64,000 nucleotides of DNA from contig CM029126.1 in assembly GCA_016859345.1 (NCBI GenBank), positions 14,253,027 to 14,317,026 on the forward strand, in the 5' to 3' direction. Shown here one piece after another: positions 12,424-25,600 of this stretch. Made by a program: the position numbers and the translations under genes. The notes under the pieces are model-generated. The model was not told the origin of the DNA. It searched no databases and saw nothing but the letters and a program-made list of their open reading frames with translations. The DNA comes from Istiophorus platypterus. Taxonomy: Eukaryota > Chordata > Actinopteri > Istiophoriformes > Istiophoridae. The first letter of the stretch is position 1; each line of letters begins with the position of its first letter.

Positions 12424-13126
12424 CTTAACAGAAGCGTAATTCATTTGTTAATTTATAATTTGAAACTGGCCAGAAATGTGCAGTTAACAATATGATATCT
12501 AAAGCAGTAACAGCGTAATGTCTCTCTATGGCTGAACTTCCCCCCCTTGATAAAGAGTAAGGTCTGGGAAGCTTGTCATCTGGTGGTTACTGCAGGGCTT
12601 AGCAGTATGACATGTGTAATAGGGTCTCTGCAGAGTTTTCACACAGCCCCCCTGTCAGGTGTGTGGCTGGTTGGAAGTCCTGTGGGATGCCAAAGGACTC
12701 GTTCCCCTTCTGAGCGGGCCACCAGGTAGACAAGCTACATTGCTTCCAGTTGAACAAAAAGCCAGCAACCTCGACAAGCAGCCTTTTCCATCTGTCTTTT
12801 TCATTTTATATTTGTATGAGCCTTTTCACTACAGTCGCATATCTCTTTGTGTGTGTGCGTGTGCTGTGAACGCACATGTATATATGTTTCCATACTGAAG
12901 AGGCAATGACCACTAAACGGAGTAATGTGAAACTCACATATCTGCACAGCTAATTTGATTAGCTTTGTCTCACTGCAGTGACATTGTGATGTTCATTATA
13001 AATTCAGAACGGGAACAGACAATAGCCTTTTGTCAGTGGGAGAGCGGAGAGGTGACGTCACCTCAGACCTTCTCTACTCTGAGCAGCAGAATAGTTTGAA
13101 CAGTAGGAAAGCGCACAAACTCAAAT

Positions 13127-13141
13127 GGGGGGGGGGGGGGG
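13127..13141. repeat. Poly(G) run
   Basis: Fifteen consecutive G on the + strand, possibly polymorphic or a sequencing-error hot spot. A similar run lies at 14994-15009. Confidence 0.9.
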
Positions 13142-14993
13142 CTTACCCTGAACCATCAAACAAATGCACTGATGCTGTCATTGCTGCAGATGTTTTTTTG
13201 TTTTTTTTGGTACATGTTCAGAAGGGTTTATGCCAGTAGGACATCTAGAAAACACCTAAGGTGTTGGAGGGAGGGTACTTTTACACAAATGTGTACACAC
13301 GCTATACCTGCAAATGAAATGCTAAAAATTAACAGTCTGCAAAAATGCAATTTTGTTGGGCTTTGAGAACATCAGTTATATAGACTGTCACTTCCATATA
13401 CCTTAGTGCTCTGTAAAGGTGAAGCGTTTTTTCTTGCTTACACTCCGGTGGACTTGACTGATCATTTACATTGCTGGTTTTAGTCTGACCTGTCCGGCAG
13501 TACTGACTCCTCCTTTTAATGGTCTGTGACTCTGGTCCACTGGCTGTTAACCTTGAGCCACTGTAGCCTAGCCTGTCACTGTAGCTCTGCTGCCATGACA
13601 ACAGTGACACATTTAAACCCATCAGATCGATTGAATTCATGTTGGAGTGAAAAAAACTGGAAGCAAGTAAAACCACTCTGCTTTCAGGGTGGAATTTGGC
13701 TGGATATAACCAGAAAAGTAAAGGATAAAAAAAAGAAAAATCCCATTTTCATTATTTCCCCAAATGCTTTAGCTCAGTTTAATCTAATTAGTATGCTTAT
13801 TGTTTGACACATAAAACTGTAGAACATGAGATTAAGGAAGATGGCCCCTCTGGGAGATGCCCATCTGCCTCAGATCAAGTCAGCATGTCTTTCTGCCACG
13901 ACAGCCCAAATAAACCCTTCCTCATGTCTGTGAACCCCTGCCTGACTTACTATTCTCTCTACTGTGCAATTAACACAGTCACAAAAACAAAAACCCAGTT
14001 TATGTGGTGGAAAGAACCAAATTGTCAAACTCAAATGTAACAATAGGAAAATCTGAATCAGGGATTCTCTTCTGAGCCAAAAACAAATGGAAGTATTGAG
14101 GGAGATATGCTCTGGTGGAGGCAAATTACAGATAAATCAGAAGCTGCTAATGCATTTTAAGTGCCACATTATACAGAATCCATTAGCAGCTAGAGGAGTT
14201 CAGCACCACTTGAGATATTAAATCTCTGCGACTGCAACTCTGTGGAACCAGGAAGAGTCGATATCGGAGAGGCCCAGCTGCACTGCCAATAGATACGGGA
14301 TGAGACATAAAGGAATGATGCCAGAGTCATACACCAACAACAGTCATATTATAATGGCAGTCTGGTGATACTGATGTGTAGCTTGTTAAACAGCAAGACA
14401 ATCACATTTACTAGGGGCAGATGAGGGAGCAAGGTAAATGATCTGGAAGTCTGGGATTAATTGAATTGTTAATAACCTACGCCTTGGCTCTGGACATTTT
14501 TCAAGGTCTCCCAGATTTCATGCCAATACTGAACGCTGATTTATTGAGGGCAACAAAAAAAATTCCACAACCTAACAGCCAAAAAGGGACTTTCAGACGC
14601 TACATCTGTCCTTGTAGCTTTGTGTGTCTATGTCTTTTTGTGTGTGTGCATGCTCAAAGCAAACCATATCCTAACACCTGCTGAAATCTGGTGAAAAGAC
14701 TTTTTCATAAGGCTTAAACATTTTTCTCTGTCACTCAGTGGTCACAGATGTAAATGAGCTGAATTAAGAGCTATCCATCATTTACCAAACCCAACAGCCC
14801 CTGGAACCTTTCCTTGGTTCTGCATGGATTATACCTGCTATTTCCCCTCCGCATGCTGCTTTTTTTTGTAATGAATGTAGCATTTATTGGGAGCAGCGTG
14901 CGTGATGTAAAAAGGGCAAAACACAGCTTCTCTTCTCTAGGAATCAGGGCTGATCAGCATGAAAGCAGGCATGGTCCTGTGCACACACACATT

Positions 14994-15009
14994 GGGGGGG
15001 GGGGGGGGG
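14994..15009. repeat. Poly(G) run
   Basis: Sixteen consecutive G just after a short CA tract. Confidence 0.9.
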
Positions 15010-16270
15010 TGCTTTGCTTTTTAAATTTAAATAAATAATAGGAAAAAAAAATGAAATGTCCTTTGGGGCTGCAAGACGAAAACAGATGGATGAGAGGGAA
15101 GGGCCTTGTGTTAAGATCACATGTCTGTGTTATATATATATTATATTATTATATATTATTTATTAATATTAAAAAAAAAAAAAAAAAATCATAAAATGTA
15201 CACATTTTCCAATCGAGAGTCCTAACAGATGTAATGAGCTCCGACAATAGTGTAAGAACCCCAACATGAAATATGAGTGTTGTGAGATACCTTTAGTGTC
15301 CAGGATGCCTTTTGTTCATCCTTATATGAATTTGTGTCTTGGCACAGGGGAACAGCCCCTCAGTGTGTCACAAGATCATGTGTGAATAACAACCCCTCCA
15401 GACTAATGTCTTGTTAGAGATGAGGAACGAGTAGAGGGGGATCTCTTTGGTCAGGCCCAGTTCAGTGACTGGGGAGATGGCTGGTGGTGGCAGTGGGAGG
15501 ATGACAGAGGGTGGAGAAACAAGAGGAGGAAAAAAATGGAGGGGTAGAGGGCATCGTCTCTTGAGGCCTCTGTGCTTCGCTGCCAGTGTGTATAAATCAG
15601 CAGCCAGCTCACGGCTGCAATGAGGTAGAAAATAAAAAAAACATAAAAATGTCCAAGTGAAATAAGAGGCAAGGAGAAATCTTTTATGATGAGCCTAAAT
15701 TCTCCTTACTCTGCAGTAGATCCACTGGCCAGCTCAGGTTGTCTTCTCCAGACACCGTCCATCATCCCAGTGTCTGCGTATAGCCTCAAATTACCCCACC
15801 TGCTATTCATTTAATACATATGTAATGAGTATCCTAAATTCACATGATTATCATTCATGTTGTGTTAATAGGCCTGTCATTTTCATTAAGATTCTCGCAA
15901 AATGATGTGATCTGCCAAACCAGAAAGTCTGAAGGTCTGCAGATCTGGTTAAGTACACATAAAGTCCTGAACAGATGTTTACCAATGTTTAAAATGTGTG
16001 TATTGAACATGCATCGTCATTTGAGCATCGGGAATGGTATAAGTTGGCAAAATAATCTGAACTCAAAGGTCTACTTACTTAGATCTTTTAAACCTCTCCT
16101 CATGGTCTTCTTCACCAAATAGGGCTGGGTGAGATGCCAACATGTGCCCTCAGTGGGGGAGTTCACAAGCAGAATGCATCACATTTATCTTATTGATCAT
16201 GTTTCTCTACATTTTCTCACTCTTCAGCTGTTAACATGAGCACTTGAATAAGGCAAGAATAGTTTATTCA

Positions 16271-16620
16271 CAGTGCCTGTAAAAAGTATTCAGTCTCCTT
16301 GGAAATTTTTATTGCTTTACAACACTGAATCAAAGCAGATTTATCGTAGCTTTTTTGACATTGCTCAACAGAGAAAGAGCCTTTGATGTCAAAGTGAGAA
16401 CAGGTCTCCACAGAGGGATCTGAATTGATTAAAACTTTGAGATACAGAATAAATGTTTGCCTAGGTATTTATCCCCTTTCACAGGATACTTGTATATCAT
16501 CACTAAGTGCAGCCAGTTAGCTTTAGAGGTCACATAGCTGGTTTAAACAAACTCACCTGTCTGTGGTCATGGGGTGTCAGTTGATCGTAGTATAAATACA
16601 TGTGACCATGCCCATTTTTA
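16271..16620. mobile_element. Decayed Tc1/mariner-like element end
   Basis: It begins with a CAGTGCCTGTAAAAAGTATT-type terminus. Sequence motifs in the order typical of Tc1-like fish transposon ends follow ('ttgacattgctcaacagag', 'tttgatgtca aagtga', 'tttagaggtc acata', 'tcacctgtct gtggtca'). No matching inverted terminus and no transposase frame were found nearby, so this is a truncated or non-autonomous remnant. The right boundary is approximate. Confidence 0.6.
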
Positions 16621-19108
16621 AGTACACTTGATTTGAGTATCATATTGGCAATGGGTATGTCGGTAATGTTGGTAATGTCTTTTGTCAGTTGATGGCCAGT
16701 CAGCAACAGTTGTCAGAAGTATGACGTTGCCCACCATCCACAATCACCGTAAATTTTTTAAATTAACATGAGACAATGCTTAGATGTGCATAGAGGCCAA
16801 ATAATCTGTGACAAAAATGCAGGTGCATCAGTCAAAACTGAAAAAATCTGCATAATAATTGAACTGTTCAAATGTAGATTTTCCTACAAATTTCTTATCT
16901 CCCTTCACAAATTTTTAGCCAAATAGCTTTTTGCAGGCCATTCCCCAAATAATTGTGTTGATGAAATAATAAACCCCTTTGTTCTAACTTGTGTTTTTGC
17001 CCTAAAAAAAAGTCAAATTTAAGAATTTGGACTCTGATGCAAATTCATCTTGTGTAATTTGTTTGTATTTGTAGAATATAAACTCTCAGGTTGTTTAAAA
17101 ACCCTGAATTCCCTGCAAAAATACTAATGTCATGAGTCTGAGTCCTCGAGCCATGGCTTTGATCACGTGGTAATGTTTTTCTGTGTAACCCATGTCCGTG
17201 GTCGCTCTGTACTGATAAGCAACTCCATGTATAACTCCTTCACTAAATTAGCTGAGGGTTAGCTTGGCAGCACCTGACACTAAATGGGAGTGATGGCAGC
17301 AATCTGCTATCCAGTGTCTCGGTTAGCTCAGCAAGCTTCTGTAATTCAACCCTCATACCTCTGCTTCCTCTGTCAGGGTGCTCTCTTACAAAAAAGCTGC
17401 TATATTAGGAGCGGACACTGCGATAGGACCTCGACCTGAATGTGGGGTCATTACAACCAGGGGCGTCCGACTCTGTTGGGGGTTTGGTGGAAAAGAGAAC
17501 GAGAGAGAGGGATGATCAGTTTGCACAGGATTGGCAGGAAGTCAGCTGCAGTGAGGTGTAAACTGTACAGCATGGAGACGGCTGTATTTACAGTTAGAGC
17601 GTCTCTCGCATCTCTGCGACCCCTGATTACAAACTATCCTCCCAGACCATCCAGGGTCATTACTCACCTCACTAACTAGCAGAGTAAATCAGTGGCGGAG
17701 CACTGACCTGATATTAGAGCCACAGCCAGAGAGTAAACAGGGCAAGAGTACACAGGCTGCAGAGTTGTAAATAATCTGTGAGGAGATAGAGCGGGAGCGA
17801 GGCGTGGGAGATGTTTATAGCAGGTGGACAAACACCTGTCACTTTGATAAGCCTGATTTATCCTAAGCAACATGTCAGCACATAGCTCTACCCTGCCTGA
17901 CAGCCTGGACCGCCAACCCCACACTCTGGAACATGAGACCTGTTTGTAACAGTACAGTAAACTAGAGAGATGACAAACCGCCTCTGTGCAGCAATAACAG
18001 CTTCATCAGTTTAAAATATCAGCCGCGGCATGATGGTGTTAAAAGTAATATCTTCCAGGTGAGTTGATGGGGATGTTTCCGAGGGAAGAGACTGGGCTTT
18101 AAGACACTGGAGCCATTTGTGTCTCCCCCTCTGGTCCTAAGATATACAGGTCTTCCCTTCACATCACTGTCTGCAGCTCCCACTAGGCAATTAAAAAGAC
18201 AGAAGAACATTTACTGACAACATGTGAGAGAGGTTGGTGTGGTACTCGTAATAAATGACCTGTCTGGACCCATATTTACTAGCCTGCCACTAACCCTGCT
18301 CTGCAGCTCATAATATTCAGTATTAGATATGGGAAAAAAAAATCACTGAAAGGAATAAAAATCTAAGCCTCAAACTCCAGAAATATTTTCAAAGCAGCAT
18401 GTCATGATCTTCATTTTACTTTTCACTTTAAATAGACAACGTCTCCTCGCAATGTCATAAGCCAGCTGAGGAAACCTTAATTTGTCAGCTGCTGTGAGTT
18501 ATGTTAACAGAAACTGACCTCAATTAAGAGTGACTTAAAAAGTGTCTATTTCAGATTTTAAGATTTAGACCAGGAGGAGAGGCTTTAATGGAATGCTGAC
18601 AGTGGGCCAGTTGGAGAGGTAATACATTTCCTGCAAAATGCCAGGGGATACCACATAAATAAAGCAGTGTTATTCCTGACAGAAACTCTCTATGAAGCTG
18701 TGGTGTGATCTATGGCTGAGTGACCTGGTTAAAGAGCAGCAGAAACAGCTGACAGCTTGATCAAGATTACCTCTCTAAAGTGGTATAGATCAACTCTTTA
18801 GCCTTCACACCAACCCTGGGGTAATGGTTCCAAATGACAATGGTACATTACATTTATTAACAAAGATGAGCAGGTATCAGTGTAGACAGAGTATTAAAAA
18901 AAAAAAAAAAAAAAAAAGCAAAACATGCAAGTTATATTTGGTAGAGTTATCAGAAAAGTATCTTCGCATGAGCTCTTAAGCCACCAGTTAAAGAAAAATA
19001 AAATTAAAGACTATAAATGTATTCTGTCCTGAAGGGGATTTTTTAAAAAATAATTTCGATCATCTTTCTCAGCAAATCTAAATTTATTTATTATTACTCA
19101 GCAGCTCA

Positions 19109-19137
19109 TATATCTATATCTATATCTATATCTATAT

Positions 19138-19225
<88 letters not shown>

Positions 19226-19240
19226 TATACATATATACAG

Positions 19241-19292
<52 letters not shown>
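19109..19292. repeat. Long TA microsatellite with TATATC prefix
   Basis: Tandem CTATAT units at about 19109-19138 run into two (TA)n blocks separated by a short CAGTATAC spacer at about 19221-19242. The tract is self-complementary and likely to extrude a cruciform. Confidence 0.95.
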
Positions 19293-19295
<3 letters not shown>

Positions 19296-20938
19296 GGCTA
19301 AAAGTGTATCTTTATGGTTGCAAGTATTAATTAGTGATATTCTGGTATCATTAGTGTAATTTAGTGCTCAGTAGATTAATGGCACAGTGGCATTTATCTA
19401 TGAAACATTATATCTTGATGTTAAATTGCAATAAAAGAACCTGTATATTCTGAGGATATGGCTGTCCAAATCTAACGGGGGGAAGGGGGTGTAAGCTGAC
19501 GTCCATTAAGGAAAATCCTTTATTGGCACATAAAAATGAGAGGCAATATTTAGCCTTACTTGCCTTTGGCAACCTAACATTAAAAGGAGGACTCTAAGCT
19601 TTGTCAGCAAAAGATTTTTGCTTATGCATGAAATCCACAATTTTGCATCAATCCCAAAACATGCTTAAGTTCCAGTTTCACAAGCTGCCTAAGCAATTGA
19701 ATTATTTAAGCTGATACTGGAGAAGTGTTGCTGAAATGTCATTTGGTGATTTCCACTGGCTGAATGGTTAAATTGTTTCACTACATCCCTTCCCTGCCCT
19801 AAAACAGAGCATTTCCTTTCTATATCCAATGTAGTATATTCAATAACTAATTATGGTAATTCATTACATCTTCAATTAGCAGAGAGGCTTTATCGCTGCA
19901 CTATACCGTAAAGAGCAGGATTTATGTTGGCTTTGAATGTCACCCAGAGGACAGAGGACTAGCTCATCACTCAAGAGGAACAAAACAGAGAGACAGGAGT
20001 AAGGAAAAAATAGAGGGAAGAGGGAGAGAAAGATACAGTGAGTTATTGGTTAATGAACGCATCTTCCTTCCCATTTTCTCGCAACCTTGAAAAAACCTTG
20101 ACAGGGCTTCTTTTTGTCTGCAGTGGACCAAAAAGGAATGTATTAGCCTGAAAGAAAAAAAAAATTGCATAACTTTTATTTTTTGAGTGAGAGAACTGTG
20201 GAAAAGAAAAAAAAAGAAAAAAGATCCGTACAGTATGTCTGTAACCTCAGTGGGATATGCCCAGCTAACACCACCTCGCCTGCTGTCAAACAGCCCCTCA
20301 GAGGGCGATAAGCATCCCTGCTATCTGTGTGGGTGGCTGTCTTATTAGTGCACCTCAGCCGCTTCACTCAGGCACGTAGCACAGCCAACCATCTGCCGCA
20401 CTGTGATCCTCTGCCCAGCAAAGTCTCTAAGGTGCCATAAAAAAACACAGTGTCCTTTTGAAGCTCTGAACAAAAGTGCTGACCAGATGAATAAGCTCAG
20501 TTTGAAAAATAAATAAATAATTTTTAATTTATCCAGGAGGTTGTGTACATGTGTTTAGTGTGCACACAGGATACGATGGTACCAGTGGCCTGATGTTCAC
20601 TGCACATTATAGAGGGCAAATAATGTGATTCAGTAGGCTGATAAATGTACTTATTCCTTACGTCTAAGCTACTTTCTCTGTGAAAATACCACAACGAAAC
20701 TCCATCACGCTGGTTTTTGATTTAATTTCTGCTCTTAACATTCTCCTTCTTTTCTCATAGTAGCCGTTATTGTTGTTTCAGTCTGTAAACATCATGAAAA
20801 AAACTGGCATGAGGTATTTCTGCCTTGAGCATCTGTGTTACAGAAATAATCTATGACCTATGAAAAGACTCTATTGCCACCTTGTGGCTTTAGAAGCACG
20901 TTAAAAAAATGCACTGATGCGATAAATATGTTTGAATC

Positions 20939-20944
20939 TTTATT
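20939..20944 (-). terminator. Candidate poly(A) signal of skap2
   Basis: TTTATT on the + strand (AATAAA on the minus strand), 315 bases beyond the skap2 stop codon. Confidence 0.45.
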
Positions 20945-21258
20945 TGTCTTTCCATTTGCAAATACCAAATCCGGTAAAAGTTGAGCATGAAATACTGTTG
21001 TGGAAATAGTGTATCTTGTTTAGAAAATAAATACAAACAAGCAGTCAAAAGTAGAAAAGTATTCTTAAACATGTATTTCAGTCAGATGAGAATCTTTTCT
21101 ATCCAATCAGCATTCTCTTAAAGTGGATATAGGAAGGAATGATCCTGAAAGTTACATAGTGTAGCAGTTAATATAAAATGTTTTCACTCAATTTTGCATA
21201 TCATAATCATTTAGTTTTGTACTCAGCAAACAAGTGAAGAACTTACACAAGAATGTAT

Positions 21259-22628
21259 TTATAAAGCATAAAGTTCCTTCAGGTAGTCTTTGGGGACTAT
21301 TCCTATATTTCCATTCTTCTCTCCAACCCACCAGCCAAAGCTCTGGTACTCCTGGATGCAAGACAAAGTGGAAACATTTAGAGGATGACAAGAGTGGGTT
21401 CAGAAAACATATTGTCTATTGCCTCTCTTAATTCATATAGTGATTAAGAGATTATTAGTCAATTATCGTACAGCAAAGGTAAGTTGAGTCTTAAAATTAG
21501 AGCCTCAACAATCAATTGATAATTTCATTGACAGAAATATCTATTGTTTTGATTATCATCAAAGTAATTTTTCAAGGTTTTCTGCGCATTCCATTTTCTT
21601 CAAATCAAGGATTTGCCGCTTTTTCATATTTCAACCAATGGGAAAGCTCCAAAATGTAGAGAAAGCAGCATTTTGACATTTTAATTCCTTGTGGTAGAGC
21701 CTGTAAGACTGGAAAGAACATCTAAGAAATCAAGTCAAAATTAGCAATGATAACCAGAACAACAAATTACACTGAACACATTGCCACCACTAACTGTCAT
21801 CTATTATAAAATAATCTGAACTGCTTTCCTTTCACTCCCACATCTAAAAGATCCCACAACATCCCCTCAACAACTTTACATTTCCTTTTCCCTGCCTCTA
21901 CTCGCTGTCGGTTTTGAGATTGAGCACACTTTCCACCACTCCACACAAATACCTCAGTGTGCGCAGAGCGCATCACGCATAAATCTGTCACAGCATGACA
22001 AGTAATAGCTCCAAATGGCTGTCAGCATGCTGAGATGTGAGGAGGACACTGTGGGGAGAGATCTGAGACAAGAGGGGAATATCCCTCTCTCTCTCTTTGG
22101 CCAAGAGCCTGACCTCACATCAAAGTCTTCCTGGGACATGAATCAACGCTAGAGATCACGTTCTGACAAGGCTGAAGGAAGGGGAACCTGCGCTATGTTT
22201 CAAATCTGAGGCAGAACTCAGGGACAAGGGAGGGACCACATATGTGTCCAGTTATTCCCAGGAGAGAGTAATGGATGTAAGAGATCATATGGTAGTATTG
22301 GATACAGGGAGATTACAAAAACAATAGTAATGGCTACCACTGACAGTTATGTGGTGATGGGTCATTTGTCAAGTTCGATAAATAGGTGCTTGACTTACTG
22401 TCCGTGTCACAAAGCCAGATGATGATATGAATGTGGTATAAAGAAATTAGTGCATCTAAATTATTAACAACAAATTAAACATCCAGAGAAACAAACAGAA
22501 AATGTCACATCTATTTCATTAATATGTCGCATGATGAAAATGTCACTTCATCATAGTCCCCTGGGGGATAATATAGCAGATTGACATGAGGTGTGTGAAG
22601 AGAGTGCAAGACTCTGTGTGTGTGTGTA

Positions 22629-22684
<56 letters not shown>

Positions 22685-25600
22685 AGTGAGTGAGTGAGTG
22701 AGTGTGTATTTGTGTGGTATTTGTGTGGTATTTGTGTGGTATTTGTGTGTTTGGCTTCCTGCAGCTAGCCTTTAAAAACAGCAACGCCTCATTGTGTAGT
22801 TCTGGCTAACAAATAAGCAACGCTTGAGCAAGTGCGGCACAGAACATTTATACAGAGCTGTGGACAACAAATGACACCACACACTGTGACAGCACACATA
22901 TTAACTCAAATACCCTAAGGTTGGCTGATACCACTGTTCTGCAATTTTATTGCTTCTGCCAAATGAAAGGCTCCTGAGGCATCGATTTATACACAAAAAT
23001 TGTACAAAAAGTAAAACGTTAAAAAGATCTGCAGAATCAACAGCAACAGTAGCAGCTGCAGCATTATATTTGGACAGTGTTTACATTTTATCAACCGTTC
23101 TAGCCACTTTAGTTAAGTGAGATGTTACATTTCGCGATTAGTTTTATGTGCTGTGACTTGCACCGGGGGGGGAGCTGCTGCATATCCGGACAACACATTC
23201 TCCCTCACTCCCAGTCAGGCCCTGTAATCAACACCCCGGTCCCGGCTGGGGGGTCTCGCAGCTGTAACACTACAGCTATTTCTGAGCTGTGGAATGGGGG
23301 AGGGACGCAGGGAAGAGGGGAGAAAGGAGAATGCGGGAGGAGGGAACGGGGAGTGGGGGGGGTCCACTGTCCACTTTAGCTGCAGCTGGCTGCTGCAGTC
23401 CAGACAGGTTTTATGGTCATTGCCCTCACAGCAGGCCACAACCCCCAACACCAAGGTTTCACATAATGGCACTCCCAGTCTGAGTGAAAGGGCAACTTGA
23501 TTCTTGGTCCTTTTCCCTGCTCGAAGGAGGAGTAATAAACAGACATTTGGCCAATGAGCATTAATGGGCCTGTCTGCATTGCATTTGTTTCCTTCCATTA
23601 GCGCTCAATCAATGAATCAATTAGCTGATCAACCAAAAATTAACAATTTTGCTAGTCCATTATTTGCTTAAGTCCTTTATTAAACAAAAAAAATCCTGTT
23701 TTCTCTCAAATGTGAAAACTTGATACCTTTTTATTTGGATTTTTGCACTGTTCCACTATTTTCTGGAATTTTATAGACTTAGCATTTCATCAGTTAACCA
23801 GAAAAATAAGAAATTAACAATGAAAATAACATGTAGCTGCAGCCTAATTCCTATGCTCCTGAATGATAAAGAAATTGAACTATATGTCACAATTAAAATT
23901 CAGGCTTTTACAAATAAAGAATTTTTGGAGCTCACCAGTCACAAAATGTTTTTAAGTCCTTAGGCCACTAGGTGGCAGACTTGAATCTGAAAAAAGACCC
24001 TGGCCAGATGACAACAATGTGTTTCAGTTAGACTACATGCTCCATAGAAACCAAACCAGACAGGAAGTAACAGGAAACATAGCCAGTCTAAATGGGGCAC
24101 ATTTCCCACCTTCCTTTTACACCATCCAGAGGTTCGACATGTATCTGTAAAAGTGTATAATTCCTTGAGCAATGTTCAAAAACAAGCACAACAAAATACA
24201 ATTTCGTGTTGATATGAACCAGTTATGTACAAAAGGCCTCCTGTTTGGTTACATAATAGAGGTAAAGAACCACCCCTCAGTTCTCCACAACCGGCACCCA
24301 GGCCCTGCCGACAAGCCCCGGAAATTGTGCATCCACCATACGTCCTCACCTGCTCTGAATAGAGTGGCAGAATGTGCCTGGGTTTCCTGAAAACATGCAA
24401 TCCTATTTGGCAAGGTGAGAGAGATGACTGAGAGGTGTGTGGGCCGAGTGTGTGCTCACCGCCTGGCATGGCAGCAGTGGCAGCGTGCTGAAATGGTCCA
24501 GATGGAAATGATGGAATGGCGCTGTTTGCCAGCTAAACCCAGCCTCTGCCAGCAACACTAAAATAGTTTCCGTTGTGACACAACTAATCCTCATCACAGT
24601 GCCAGAGAGAGAGCCTAGCCTGGTCTGCCTCTTACCATCAGCCGTCCACCTTCAGGCAGTGGGCCAGTTGCTGCCAGTAAAGAATGTGAACAGTCAGTTC
24701 CTCTGAGGGCCTAGAAATAACTCACTCTAGGTGGTCTGGGACCAGCAGGACCACTCTAACTACAAATCTCATCTCTTGCACTGCAGTTGTGTTGGAGCTA
24801 ATGCTGGCCTCCTCATGCGTCAAGAAAACACTCATCTGGGGGAAAATCCACTCTTTAACCACAGACAAGCAGGACTCCCCTAACCATACCTTGCTCAGGA
24901 TGTAGATAGCATCTCCACGTTTAAATGACAGCTCATCTGGGTGGTCCCCTGCACAGTCCCATAAGCCCTGGTAGTAGTTCTGGTAGTCTGTACTCTTATC
25001 AACTAGATGGAAAAATTGGCAATATGGGAATAACAGATTAGTTTCCTTATTTTCTACTGAAAGTAATTGTTTTTTGTCTGCAGGTTCTGACACAGCAGTG
25101 ACTGTTGGTGTGGGGAAGAACCAACAGGAGGCAGTGGAGCACCTAAAGCAGAATTTGGAGGCTCCATGTTCCAAGGCCAGACAGTAGATGTGTCACAGTT
25201 CCGTAACACATGCTTGCTTTTGAGTATGCAGTGTGTTTATACTGAAAAAACATAAATAAAGACCTGAAGGCATACAAAATGAAGTTGTATTTGTTGTTGG
25301 ACACTTTCTCTCACAATGCAGTCCTTAAAGGAAATGGAGAAGCTGGACACGGCTCTAAAATGAGTTAAGTGAAGTGTGAAACATTTCCAGGGGGATGTTG
25401 GAAAATTCACAAAATATTACATTAGTATAGTATTAAACCTTAGAATAAAAACTGGTGTCTATTTGTGACGTTCAATGCCACATGTATTGTAAAATTTCAT
25501 GGAAGTATAAAGGGGTCAAGTATCTTGAATCTTTGCATATTAACTGCAAAAACAGTATACTATGACAATTAGTAGGTATATGTACTGTATATAATTAGTA

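Larger units (their letters stand above)
12424..20938. other. Gene-free stretch between convergent snx10b and skap2
   Basis: No exon-like sequence is recognised. The 3' ends of snx10b (+) and skap2 (-) face each other across this stretch. It contains G-runs (13127-13141, 14994-15009), an AT/A-rich tract (15133-15188), a Tc1-like fragment (16271-16620), a poly(A) run (18896-18918) and a long TA tract (19109-19292). The remainder looks like unique intergenic DNA. Confidence 0.6.

Noticed and set aside
21280..21290. miR-196 seed complement (ACTACCT) in the skap2 last coding exon
   Set aside because: A single 7-mer in coding sequence without extended pairing is expected by chance and is dictated by the conserved KDYL codons.
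24722..25174. Minus-strand open frame of 150 codons containing the start of an SH3 domain
   Set aside because: Only 24890-25002 is coding (skap2 exon 11). The rest is intron read-through; the real continuation of the SH3 domain is at 21259-21351.
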